From Mycolicibacterium sp. CR10 (GTDB lineage Bacteria > Actinomycetota > Actinomycetes > Mycobacteriales > Mycobacteriaceae), in contig NZ_STGE01000072.1 of assembly GCF_005222675.1 (NCBI RefSeq), positions 1 through 64,000 of the forward strand: DNA of 64,000 nt, given 5' to 3'. Of this stretch, positions 51,242 to 59,524 are shown one piece after another. Each line of letters begins with the position of its first letter. The stretch's first letter is position 1. The translations under genes and the position numbers were made by a program. The notes below the pieces were generated by a model. The model was given only the letters and a program-made list of their open reading frames with translations, made no database searches and had not been told where the DNA came from.

Positions 51242-52503
51242 TGACACTGCTGTCCGGGTTCCGCAGTTTCGGCTGGCCAAGCCGCATGCTGATGGTCAAC
51301 CAGTTCGGGATCAACCTCGGTTTCTACATGCTCATGCCGTATCTGGCCGGCTACCTGGCTGGGCCCCTGGGTTTGGCGGCATGGGCCATCGGGCTCGTTC
51401 TCGGGGTTCGCAACTTCTCCCAGCAGGGCATGTTCATCATCGGTGGCACGTTGGCCGATCGCCTGGGCTTTAAGCCCCTCATCGTGAGTGGATGCGTGCT
51501 GCGGACTGCGGGATTCGGGCTCCTGGTGGTCGCCGATTCGCTGCCGGCGGTGTTGGTCGCCTCGGCGGCAACGGGTTTTGCCGGGGCACTCTTCAACCCA
51601 GCTGTGCGTGCGTACCTTGCCGCCGACGCGGGCCCTCGTCGGTTGGAAGCGTTCGCGCTGTTCAACGTGTTCTATCAAGCGGGCATCCTCGCGGGGCCGC
51701 TGGTGGGCCTGGCGTTGATGTTCGTTGACTTCAAAATGACTGCTGCGGCGGCGGCGCTGGTTTTCGCGGGGCTGACGGTGGCGCAACTGTTCGCTCTGCC
51801 GCAACGTGCTGCGACTCCGACACAGGAGAAGACTTCGGTGCTTCAGGATTGGCGGGCGGTTGCGGCCAACCGTTCGTTCCTGTTATTCGCAGCGGCGATG
51901 ATCGGGTCCTATGTGCTGTCGTTTCAGGTGTACCTCGCGATGCCGCTGCAGGCGCGGTACCTGTTTCCGCAGAACGACTCCGTGGTCACAGCGATGATTT
52001 TCGTGGTCTCCGGAGTTGTCGCGGTGATCGGGCAGATGCGCATTACACGGTGGTTTGGGCGGCGTTGGGGTTCGGGGCGCTCACTGGCGATCGGCATGGT
52101 GATTCTGGCGCTGTCGTTCCTGCCGCTGATCGTATTGCCCGATGACGAGCGTGCCGGCCGCGTTGCTGCGGCTACAGCGCTGCTGATCGCGACGGCCGTG
52201 CTGGCGGTCGGCTCGGCTGCGGTGTTCCCGTTCGAAATGGATACCGTCGTCTCCCTGGCCGACAACCGTCTCGTCGGAACGCATTACGGCTTCTACAACA
52301 CGATCGTCGGTGTTGGCATCCTCGTCGGCAACCTGGCAACAGGCTCGCTGATGCAACTCGCCAGAGACGTTGGGCAGCCGGAACTTCTGTGGGTGTTGTT
52401 GACAGTCATCGGATTACTGTCGGCGGCTGCCCTGTGCCGCCTGGATCAGCGAGGACGACTGCGACCAGCGCCGAGGGCCGCTAGTGACGCAAACCGGCGC
52501 TGA
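51241..52503 (+). CDS. MFS transporter, Rv0849-like
   Basis: 420 residues from ATG 51241, which overlaps the cysK2 stop; Rv0849 has a very similar length. It has twelve predicted helices. The MFS loop 2-3 motif is visible as GGTLADRLGFKPLIV. The C-terminal half contains FEMDTVVSLADNRLVGTHYGFYNT. The substrate is unknown; it is copper-inducible by synteny with the M. tuberculosis operon. A diverged fragment of a paralog is at 23757-24087. Confidence 0.88.
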   Translation: MTLLSGFRSFGWPSRMLMVNQFGINLGFYMLMPYLAGYLAGPLGLAAWAIGLVLGVRNFSQQGMFIIGGTLADRLGFKPLIVSGCVLRTAGFGLLVVADSLPAVLVASAATGFAGALFNPAVRAYLAADAGPRRLEAFALFNVFYQAGILAGPLVGLALMFVDFKMTAAAAALVFAGLTVAQLFALPQRAATPTQEKTSVLQDWRAVAANRSFLLFAAAMIGSYVLSFQVYLAMPLQARYLFPQNDSVVTAMIFVVSGVVAVIGQMRITRWFGRRWGSGRSLAIGMVILALSFLPLIVLPDDERAGRVAAATALLIATAVLAVGSAAVFPFEMDTVVSLADNRLVGTHYGFYNTIVGVGILVGNLATGSLMQLARDVGQPELLWVLLTVIGLLSAAALCRLDQRGRLRPAPRAASDANRR

Positions 52504-52522
52504 ACTTGCCACTTGGCGCGTC

Positions 52523-52545
52523 ACCTACGTAGTAACTACGTAGAT
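52523..52545. promoter_or_regulatory. BlaI-type 23-bp dyad, site 7
   Basis: ACCTAC, eleven bases, GTAGAT, and the inside contains a second CTACGTAG, so two overlapping palindromes occur. It is 148 bp before the assumed start of the orphan regulator. Confidence 0.65.
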
Positions 52546-52692
52546 GGCGGTAGGCTGTCTCGTGTGGCGCAGTGAGGAATGCGTGAGCGCGAGTTTGTTT
52601 CCTTGAACGGCTAGGAGAGTGCCACGACGATCGAGTCGCACCGTCTTGTCGCTGGTTCCGTACCCCCAGCGGCGGCCGCCGGCCGCATCCGC

Positions 52693-53394
52693 GTGCTACT
52701 CGTAGAGCCTCGACGCATTTATGCGACCACCGTGGCGCGACACTTACGCGCCGGCGATTTCGCCGTGGAGGTGGCCTCCTCACCAGCTGCTGCACTCATA
52801 GGGTTGCGCGATCGTGATCCCGATGTGGTCGTGGTGGGCGTCGGCACTCAGGGGCGGGGCAAGGCCATGCTTGACCGCATCCGTCAGGAAACTCAAGTCG
52901 GCGTGGTCGCTCTCAGTGACGGTGATATCACTCCGCTGCTCATTAGTACGGGGGTCGTCTGCGTGGGCGACATCGAAGCACTGAACCGGCGAATCCGTCT
53001 GGCGCTGAGGCATTGCCGTGTCGACGGCGAACCTCGTGGCGGTGGCCACGGCGACGAGACGCATCGCCGCGAGATCGGGGATCTCCTTATTGACGTGGCC
53101 GCGCGTCGGGTGTTCCTCCGCGGCGAGCCGTTGCCGCTCACCCGCACAGAGTTTGAGATTCTCTGCACGCTGGCGGAGAGTCTGGGTGAACCGGTGACGT
53201 GTCGTCAATTGCAGCTGAGCCTGTGGGGGGATGCGTCTGACGGTGGCCGGTCCACTCTGGCGGTCCATGTGGGTAATCTTCGACGCAAGCTGGGTGACGT
53301 TCCGCACTCACCGCGGTATCTCCGTACGGTGCGCGGGACTGGCTACTGCCTCTCAGGCGAAGTGGGGCAGCAAGTGCCTGGTGCGTCGTCGTGA
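52693..53394 (+). CDS. Orphan OmpR-type regulator with degenerate receiver
   Basis: 233 residues from GTG 52693. The frame is open back to about 52612 without another standard start, although AGGAGAG sits near 52613, so the true start is uncertain. The receiver-like half lacks the phosphoacceptor: VVVVGVGTQG stands where VVILDLALPG is expected, and the acidic pair is VEP. The winged helix is complete (LTRTEFEILCTLAESLG, LAVHVGNLRRKLGDV, VRGTGYCL). No kinase partner is adjacent. Probably phosphorylation-independent; transcribed under a BlaI-type dyad, so possibly a secondary regulator. Confidence 0.82.
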   Translation: MLLVEPRRIYATTVARHLRAGDFAVEVASSPAAALIGLRDRDPDVVVVGVGTQGRGKAMLDRIRQETQVGVVALSDGDITPLLISTGVVCVGDIEALNRRIRLALRHCRVDGEPRGGGHGDETHRREIGDLLIDVAARRVFLRGEPLPLTRTEFEILCTLAESLGEPVTCRQLQLSLWGDASDGGRSTLAVHVGNLRRKLGDVPHSPRYLRTVRGTGYCLSGEVGQQVPGASS

Positions 53395-53423
53395 TCCGAT
53401 TGGTCACTGGTTGCAGCGAGCAG

Positions 53424-54194
53424 TCAGCTTTCGATGATGCGAACGACGTAAGGCGTCATCCCTGACGTGCGCACCGGGGAGATTTTGATCGGGACGCCGG
53501 TCTGCTGCGCCTCGAGCATCTGCCCGCCGCCCAAATAGATAGCTTCGTGCTGACTCCCACCCGGCCCCCAGAACAGCAGATCACCTCGCTTCGCTTGGGA
53601 GGGCGGCACCTTGCGGCCGGCGTCGTACTGATCACCGGACCATCGCGGGAGCAGCACTCCGACGCCGGCGAACGCGAACCGTGTCAGGCCTGAACAGTCA
53701 AAGCCGACGGTGCCTGCTCCCTGGTCGACGCCGCGGCTGGGACCGGTGAGGCTTCCGCCACCCCAGGAGTAGGGAACACCGATTTGGGTTCCCGCTCTGC
53801 GAATCACGTACTCGATCGCTTGCGCACCATTGACCCGATTTCCGCGCACGCTCGTCGACGGATCGACGGCGGGACTGACGATTCCCAGGCTGCTGAGGAA
53901 GTTGCGGCCCATATTCATGGCCGTCTGCGTCGCCATGGCCGTTGCCTGCAGGGATGCGTTCGCGATGGCAACCGGATCGCCGGGAGCGCCCGCGCTCGCC
54001 ATCTTCGGCAGCAGTGGGTCCCACGGGCCGGCGGCAGGTTGGGCCGACGCGACCGGTGCGCATGCAAGGAACAGCAAGACGACGATGGCGATCACACCGG
54101 GGAGCCGTCGAACGCGTCCCGCTACAAGGATTGTGGGGTCGCAGCGGTCAGCGCGGGCAGTTGGAGCACCCTTGCTCCGGACGTGTGATTCCAT
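53424..54194 (-). CDS. NlpC/P60 peptidoglycan hydrolase, RipB-like
   Basis: 256 residues from ATG 54194, preceded by GAGGAG. A signal peptide or anchor (residues about 30-52) is followed by a short linker with DPVAIANASLQATAMAT, the same helper segment as in the RipA-like protein, and NlpC/P60 from about 115. Catalytic Cys167 (GFDCSGL) and His216 (QHEAIYLG) are present. It lacks the long coiled coil. A BlaI-type dyad lies 83 bp upstream. Confidence 0.92.
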   Translation of the reverse strand: MESHVRSKGAPTARADRCDPTILVAGRVRRLPGVIAIVVLLFLACAPVASAQPAAGPWDPLLPKMASAGAPGDPVAIANASLQATAMATQTAMNMGRNFLSSLGIVSPAVDPSTSVRGNRVNGAQAIEYVIRRAGTQIGVPYSWGGGSLTGPSRGVDQGAGTVGFDCSGLTRFAFAGVGVLLPRWSGDQYDAGRKVPPSQAKRGDLLFWGPGGSQHEAIYLGGGQMLEAQQTGVPIKISPVRTSGMTPYVVRIIES

Positions 54195-54276
54195 GTCTTC
54201 TCCTCGGTGCGCCGCGCGGTGAGCTATCTCACGCACCAATAGCGGGGCTGAGTCGCATACGTACGGCGCAGCACCA

Positions 54277-54299
54277 AAATACGTAGCTCCTACGTAGAA
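54277..54299 (-). promoter_or_regulatory. BlaI-type 23-bp dyad, site 8
   Basis: On the minus strand it reads TTCTACGTAGG, six bases, GTATTT. The left half is good and the right half weak, with a second CTACGTA inside. It is 83 bp upstream of the RipB-like gene. Confidence 0.55.
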
Positions 54300-54397
54300 A
54301 AGCCTAACTCACAAAAGCCCCACCAGTAACAGCAGCCACATAATTACAATGGTGAAATTCGCTGCGGCGGTGCGGTTTGAATGCCGTAAGTACTGGT

Positions 54398-54412
54398 GTG
54401 AAACCGTTTCAC
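54398..54412. promoter_or_regulatory. Perfect palindrome GTGAAACCGTTTCAC
   Basis: Seven-base arms around a single C, about 70 bp upstream of a small ORF with a strong ribosome-binding site. It looks like an operator for a dimeric repressor, but the binder is unknown. Confidence 0.4.
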
Positions 54413-54480
54413 GGTCGGGAGGCGCGCGTGAATAGCGCGCGGATAAACGCAAATTGTGCGAGCTTCTCGAAGGAGGCACT

Positions 54481-54636
54481 ATGGGCCGCCGTCGGGGGCA
54501 GCAACAGTTCTGCCGCGAGCGGTCATGTGAAGCCTCGTCGGCGGTAGCGCGCCCCCTTCGGTCATCGGGGAGTCGATGGGCTCCAGCCACGCCGACAACC
54601 GCCCGTACAGCAACGGCGCCTCAGGAGTGTATCTAA
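54481..54636 (+). CDS. Small basic ORF with strong ribosome-binding site
   Basis: 51 codons. GAAGGAGG stands 5 bases before ATG 54481, one of the best sites in the window, and a palindrome lies upstream. The peptide is Arg/Ser/Ala-rich with two Cys in the middle (QFCRERSCEAS), and has no known family. After about codon 35 another frame reads SSHADNRPYSNGASGVYLNAL, which looks more protein-like, so the gene may have a frame break. Confidence 0.35.
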   Translation: MGRRRGQQQFCRERSCEASSAVARPLRSSGSRWAPATPTTARTATAPQECI

Positions 54637-54713
54637 ATGCGCTGCGCAGTAATGGGTTTCAGCTTCGGCGGGCATTGAAGAAATGTCGGCTCGGTGTCAA
54701 GCCCTTTCGATGC

Positions 54714-55937
54714 TCAGAGGTTGGCGTTTCCGGCCTTCCATTGCTCCCAGGGGATGTTCCAGTCTCCGAGGCCGTCGGTTCCTGACAGGGTGGCGCCGGT
54801 CGTGTTGATGACTTCCACGATGTCGCCGCGTCGGGTGTTGTCGTAGAACCAGCGCGCATTGGCTGGATTGACGTTGAGGCATCCGTGGCTGACGTTGGCG
54901 ATGCCTTGGCTGCCCACCGACCATGGGGCAGAGTGCACGTAGATGCCGCTGTAGGACATTTGCGTGGCCCATTCGACTTCGGTGCGGTAGCCGTCGGGTG
55001 AGTTGACGGGGACTCCGTAGGTGGACGAATCCATCACCAGGAATGAGTAGCGGTCGCCGATGATGTAGGCGCCGTTGTCGGTGGGTGTTTTGGCTTTGCC
55101 CATGGAGATGGGCATGGTTTTGACGACTTCGCCGTTGCGCCGCACGGTCATCGTCTTGGTGGCGTCATCGGCGGTGGCGATGATGTGGTCGCCGATTGTG
55201 AAGCGCGTGGTGACGTCATCCTGGCCGAAGAGCCCGTTGCCGAAGTCGACACCGTAAGCCTTGACTGACACATCAACGGTCGTTCCCGGCTCCCAGTACT
55301 CGGCAGGGCGCCAACGGACTTCACGATTGCTGAGCCAGTAAAGGGCGCCCTCAACCGATGGGTTCGTGGTCACGGTGATCGCCTGCTGCGCCGCAACCCG
55401 GTTCGTGATGTTCTCGTCAAAACGAACCGCAATGGGTTGACCCACGCCCACCGTTTCGCCGTCATTGGGCAAGACGTAGGGCATCGTCAGGTTTTCGGGG
55501 GAATGGGTTTCGAATGTTGCGCTGGTGCTTGTCGTTCCGCCAAGCCCTTGTGCGTGCGCCTGCAGGGTGTACTGCTTGTTGTAGCCCAGCGGTTCCGCCG
55601 ATGACCAGGTAACGCCGTCGGGGCCAAGCTGCCCGTCGACCAGTTCGCCCGCCTCGTTGGTCAGCGACACTTGGCCGAGAACACCATCGCCGGCGGTAAC
55701 GGTCACGGGGGCATCGACAGCGACGCCGATGGCACCATCAGTTACGGACGCTTCTAATTTCGGTACGAGCAAGTCTGCGTAGGGCGTGCCCTTGTCGGTG
55801 ATGACGTCGGGAGTGGGCGCCGGCGCCGGAGACGAGGTGCAGGCGGTCGCGATCAGCAGCACCGCCAGCGCGAGGACGGTCGTGCGCAGCCAGTGCGTCG
55901 TTGCTCGAAACGGTGGGGGGCAGCCTGTCTGCGGCAT
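54714..55937 (-). CDS. L,D-transpeptidase lipoprotein, LdtMt2-like
   Basis: 407 residues from ATG 55937; LdtMt2 has 408. The lipobox is IATACTSS. Two Ig-like domains (about 60-145 and 150-250) are followed by YkuD (250-385) and a C-terminal Trp-rich subdomain. Catalytic His335, His351 and Cys353 (SHGCLNV) correspond one-for-one to LdtMt2 His336, His352 and Cys354. It forms 3-3 crosslinks and is the type targeted by carbapenems. A tandem 11-bp regulator box on the minus strand lies 149 bp upstream. Confidence 0.95.
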   Translation of the reverse strand: MPQTGCPPPFRATTHWLRTTVLALAVLLIATACTSSPAPAPTPDVITDKGTPYADLLVPKLEASVTDGAIGVAVDAPVTVTAGDGVLGQVSLTNEAGELVDGQLGPDGVTWSSAEPLGYNKQYTLQAHAQGLGGTTSTSATFETHSPENLTMPYVLPNDGETVGVGQPIAVRFDENITNRVAAQQAITVTTNPSVEGALYWLSNREVRWRPAEYWEPGTTVDVSVKAYGVDFGNGLFGQDDVTTRFTIGDHIIATADDATKTMTVRRNGEVVKTMPISMGKAKTPTDNGAYIIGDRYSFLVMDSSTYGVPVNSPDGYRTEVEWATQMSYSGIYVHSAPWSVGSQGIANVSHGCLNVNPANARWFYDNTRRGDIVEVINTTGATLSGTDGLGDWNIPWEQWKAGNANL

Positions 55938-56085
55938 GAGTGGGGCTCTCCGTATCGGGTTGTCGTCAGCGGCTAACGGGCGGGGCACCGCCTGGTGCGT
56001 CGCGAGGGCCGGTCGCGGGCGACGGTGCACCGTTCACGGATATGCCTTCGAGTGTGCCCATGAGTCGTTTGGCTTTCTTAGTCCT

Positions 56086-56107
56086 TCGATAAAGATTCGA
56101 TAAAGCT
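56086..56107 (-). promoter_or_regulatory. Tandem 11-bp response-regulator box, site vi
   Basis: On the minus strand AGCTTTATCGA is followed by ATCTTTATCGA, the best conserved pair. It lies 149 bp upstream of the LdtMt2-like gene and links the copper two-component system to peptidoglycan crosslinking. Confidence 0.6.
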
Positions 56108-56277
56108 GGCACTAAAAGCTGGCTCCTCGGGTTTGTACAACCGCGAAAATCGGGGGCGCGTCCGTCTGTTAGTCCGAGCCGAAAGTGGTGGAGCCGTCTG
56201 TCGTTGCCGTCGACCGCGGCGAGGACGCCGGCTAGCGGGTCGAGCCACGCTGCACCGGTGAATGGGGGACCCGACGG

Positions 56278-57246
56278 CTACAGACGATACGTCGAGCCTT
56301 GGCCGGATGGCGGTATCGGCGCGTTTCCGTCCGCCGTCGTGGTCGTGGGCTTGAGGCTGCAGCCGCCGGCGTGGGTGAACGGGTAGATCATCTGCCGCAG
56401 ATAGCTGGTGGGGTAGTCGGGTTTGGCGGCCATTCCGAGCTGGGTGGAGTCGAATCGCCAGGTGGGGTCGTAGGAGTAGGTGCGCATCAGGTGGTCCCAC
56501 ACCAAGGTGAACAGGCCGAAGTTGACGTCGCCGACGCCGGCCCATTTGAGGTGGTGGAAGCGGTGGCCTTCGTTGAGGGCTAAGACGTACTTGGCGGCAC
56601 CGATGCGGTAGTCGGCGTTGGAGTGCTGCAGCAGCAGCTGGATTGCCACCGCCAGCGCCAGTACGGAGGCTACGTCGACGGGCAGTCCGATCAGGATCAG
56701 CGGTGCGACACCGGCGGCCATCTCAACGGTTTGGTGCAGTGGGTGCTTCATCAGGCCGTTGAGCCCGTAGAACCGGGTGATGCTGTGGTGCACCGCGTGA
56801 AAACGCCACAACACACCGATCTTGTGGCTGGCCAGATGTACGACGGTGATGCCGAGGTCCGCGACCAGGATCGCGGCGAGGACCTGTGCGATGAATGGCC
56901 AGCTGTGTGGCCACAACGGGGGTGCGGGGACGATCGCGGCCAGCAGCGGGATGGCGGCCACGCTTGCCAGGATGAGGGTTTCGTTGACCGCGACGTGGAT
57001 GCGGTCGCGCGTGCTGTCGGCCCGGTCACGGTTCCATGCGGTGTCATACGGAATGACCAGCTCTACCAGGAACGTCGTCGTGATCGCGACGACCAGGACG
57101 GCCAGCAGCCAGTACTTCTGGGCGCCGCCGGCGGTGAAGACGATGCCGACGCCGTTGAGGCCGATCAGCATGAACGGCACGTAGCCGTAGCGGGCCACCG
57201 CCTGGGCCGCGGTAGCCGCCGTAGATGTCGGAGAAGTCGTGCTCAT
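56278..57246 (-). CDS. Sterol desaturase/fatty acid hydroxylase family membrane protein
   Basis: 322 residues from ATG 57246. It has at least five TM helices. The di-iron histidine boxes are HLASH, HAVHH and HRFHHLKWAG, plus an isolated His in QHSNADY. Enzymes of this family hydroxylate or desaturate lipids and sterols. The C-terminal tail is polar. It lies 17 bp downstream of an AraC gene on the same strand. The lipid substrate is unknown. Confidence 0.88.
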   Translation of the reverse strand: MSTTSPTSTAATAAQAVARYGYVPFMLIGLNGVGIVFTAGGAQKYWLLAVLVVAITTTFLVELVIPYDTAWNRDRADSTRDRIHVAVNETLILASVAAIPLLAAIVPAPPLWPHSWPFIAQVLAAILVADLGITVVHLASHKIGVLWRFHAVHHSITRFYGLNGLMKHPLHQTVEMAAGVAPLILIGLPVDVASVLALAVAIQLLLQHSNADYRIGAAKYVLALNEGHRFHHLKWAGVGDVNFGLFTLVWDHLMRTYSYDPTWRFDSTQLGMAAKPDYPTSYLRQMIYPFTHAGGCSLKPTTTTADGNAPIPPSGQGSTYRL

Positions 57247-57263
57247 GCCGTGAATCGTCGCGG

Positions 57264-58067
57264 TCACCGACACGGCGGCGCTTGAATGATCCGGCTAAGG
57301 CCGGCTTCGAGGTCCCAGGACACGTGCCGGCTCAGCACCGAGGGCGCCAGGCCGAACATCTCGCGGGTGGTGCGGGTCAGGTGAGCGCTATCAGCGAACC
57401 CCGCACCGTGCGCAGCGCCGGTCAGGTCATCACCGGCCTGCACCCGCATGACCGCGAGCCGCAACCGCGACAGCACGTAGCGGCGTAGCGGGATGCCGAC
57501 CTGATCAGTGAATAGATGCGTCAACCTGCTCACCGAGAGGCCTACTTGGGCAGCGAGATCCGTACCGCTGACGGGGCCTGCGGCGACAAGGCTGGGCAGG
57601 AGGCGTAGCGCGTCATCAACGGCGGGATGGCGTGGCGTTGCTCCGTCTCCGGTCAGGACGGGCGCCAGGTGCTCGACCAGCTCGTCCACCACGGCGGCCA
57701 GAGTTCGTCGTCGCGTCGACATCAACACGGGAGCAACAGTCCACCCGGAATGGACCGCGCGCAGATGTGCCGACCGCCCCGGCACGGACTCCGGTTCCAA
57801 GAACACAACCGTGCCCTCCTGCGCGCCGACCTCGATCCGGTGTGGCGCATCGGCGGGCACGACCACCTTCGTGCCGCGATGCCCGATGCCGTGCCCGTCA
57901 CGCACCGTCAAAGGTGTAGTGGCCGTCAGGATTTGGACGGCGTGGTGGGCGTGAACATCAGTGGTACCGATCGATCCGGTGAACGCCAACACCCCCGGGC
58001 GCAGCAGCGCGGTCCCGCCCCAGCGGGGTGCACCGGTGGTATCACCGCCAGCCCGAGTCATCGCCAC
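57264..58067 (-). CDS. AraC-family transcriptional regulator
   Basis: 267 residues. The N-terminal cupin-like half contains HAHHAVQILTAT and GTKVVVPADAPHRIE. The C-terminal pair of HTHs is LAAQVGLSVSRLTHLFTDQVGIPLRRYVL and GAGFADSAHLTRTTREMFG. It likely controls the adjacent desaturase gene, with which it may form an operon. Confidence 0.88.
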   Translation of the reverse strand: MAMTRAGGDTTGAPRWGGTALLRPGVLAFTGSIGTTDVHAHHAVQILTATTPLTVRDGHGIGHRGTKVVVPADAPHRIEVGAQEGTVVFLEPESVPGRSAHLRAVHSGWTVAPVLMSTRRRTLAAVVDELVEHLAPVLTGDGATPRHPAVDDALRLLPSLVAAGPVSGTDLAAQVGLSVSRLTHLFTDQVGIPLRRYVLSRLRLAVMRVQAGDDLTGAAHGAGFADSAHLTRTTREMFGLAPSVLSRHVSWDLEAGLSRIIQAPPCR

Positions 58068-58313
58068 AAAACGATGCTAACGATCTCCCATGGCTGGATT
58101 CGCCGCGGTACCAGCAATGACAGGGCGATGAGTCGGACGTCGGCGGCATGGTCCGCCAGCGGCGGCGATGGGTCCGCGCGATGGATTGATGTCAGCCCCC
58201 GTACCGCACTGATCTGCACCGAACTCGCCGCACTGCTCGCGCTACCGATGCACTTAGGCGCCGAATAACAGAGGCGGGCGAGCACCCTCTGATGGAGCCC
58301 ACGTTGTGCGCGG
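58068..58313. other. Gene-free stretch upstream of the AraC gene
   Basis: No ORF with support. A short frame ending CTELAALLALPMHLGAE (stop about 58266) may be debris. Confidence 0.35.
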
Positions 58314-58330
58314 ATACCCCGGAGGGGTAT
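58314..58330. promoter_or_regulatory. CsoR-type copper operator, orphan
   Basis: ATACCCCGGAGGGGTAT is a perfect seven-base inverted repeat of the TACCCC/GGGGTA type, as before csoR. It is followed by the copA fragment at 58454, so it probably belonged to a lost copper-efflux gene. Confidence 0.65.
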
Positions 58331-58453
58331 TTTGTGGTTGTACCCGCGGCGGGTGCCTCGTCGACGGGAAAGGCCTATTGCTCGTGACGGCAAAAGAGAA
58401 ATTCCGGCGGCTCATCCACAGTTCGACCACGCGGTCGATCGCCAAGTGAATCG

Positions 58454-58591
58454 GTGCAGGCGAAAGAAGCGGCCGAAGCGCAGGGCAAGACGGTGGTCGC
58501 CGTCGGCTGGGACGGTCAGGCCCACGGCGTATTCCTCGTCCCAGATTCCGTGAAACCGACTAGCGCCCAAGCGATCTCAGAGATGCGTTAG
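58454..58591 (+). pseudogene. Fragment of a copper P-type ATPase
   Basis: 46 codons read AAEAQGKTVVAVGWDGQAHG then VPDSVKPTSAQAISEMR and a stop. This matches the segment before the hinge of CopA (VAWDGAVRGVIVVADTVKGTSADAI in the intact gene at 33728-36079). All catalytic motifs are missing. Confidence 0.8.
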
Positions 58592-58635
58592 CTTAGTTTG
58601 ACGCCTGTGCTCACACGAGCGGAGAAGTCAGGTGT

Positions 58636-59493
58636 TTACTCGCGGTGATCATGATCGCCGTGGTCGTCATGCGCAGGCACCGCGGGTGGGGCCGGAACTT
58701 CTGCCGTCGCCGGTGCAGCCGACTCGCCGGCAGGCTCGTTGACCGGCGGCGGGGCGGCCGGCTCGTGATTGCTGTCAGGGCTTTGAACATGCTCGCTGCT
58801 CGTCCCATGATCATTGCCCTCCGCGGGCTCGGCGCCAGCGCCGTGGTGATCGCTATGCGCATCGTCGGGGGTCGTCGCGTCGTGCTCGCCGTGCCCATCC
58901 TCGGGGGTCGTCCCGTGGTGGCCACCATCTGCGCTCGCTGGCGCATGGCCGTGCTGCAGTCCTGAAGCAACGCCCACCGTGGACGCCAGCGTCACGACAC
59001 CGACGGCGCCCATGAGCACTAATGCGCTGCCGAACACCGGTACCGGCTGTCCTTGCAGGCCGCGGTACCACACCCAGCTGGCGCCCATCACGACGTAGAT
59101 TTGAAGCAGCAGTGCGCAAAGGTCCGCGGCTTGGGCCAATTCTGCTTCTCCCGCGTGGGGGCCGAATGGGGCTCCCGCGGTCCTGGACACGGCCCACAGA
59201 GCAATGGCTCCGAGGTTGACCATGATGCCGGCAGCAAGCACAGGAGTCGTGGTTCGTGTGAGAACCAGCCGCGCCCAGAGCAGTTGGAAGAGGGCGATCG
59301 ATGTGAAGAACACGCCAGCGGGCATCCACTCCTGCCAGTGGGTGGGTACGACGGCGAAGTGGATGACCGCGGCGCCCAGCGAGGCGAGCGCCGCGAGCCG
59401 AGCCGCCAACCGGCTGTCGGTTTTCTTCGCTGTCCTTGGCGCCACCGAACCAGGATGACAGCGCCACCCGCGACAGCGGTTGCATGACACCAC
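58636..59493 (-). CDS. Membrane protein with His-rich cytosolic or periplasmic tail
   Basis: 285 residues from 59493, or about 269 from GTG 59445, since the first residues are Cys/Arg-rich and unlike a normal start. It has five to six TM helices (about 30-175), then a long disordered tail with many His/Asp (GGHHGTTPEDGHGEHD, AHDDHGDHDHRE) suited to metal binding. A decayed paralog of its end lies at 41438-41730. It is preceded by a BlaI-type dyad. Family not recognised; a metal-buffering role is inferred. Confidence 0.7.
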   Translation of the reverse strand: MVSCNRCRGWRCHPGSVAPRTAKKTDSRLAARLAALASLGAAVIHFAVVPTHWQEWMPAGVFFTSIALFQLLWARLVLTRTTTPVLAAGIMVNLGAIALWAVSRTAGAPFGPHAGEAELAQAADLCALLLQIYVVMGASWVWYRGLQGQPVPVFGSALVLMGAVGVVTLASTVGVASGLQHGHAPASADGGHHGTTPEDGHGEHDATTPDDAHSDHHGAGAEPAEGNDHGTSSEHVQSPDSNHEPAAPPPVNEPAGESAAPATAEVPAPPAVPAHDDHGDHDHRE

Positions 59494-59524
59494 ATCTCAA
59501 CACGACCGAGATTCATTTGTCATC

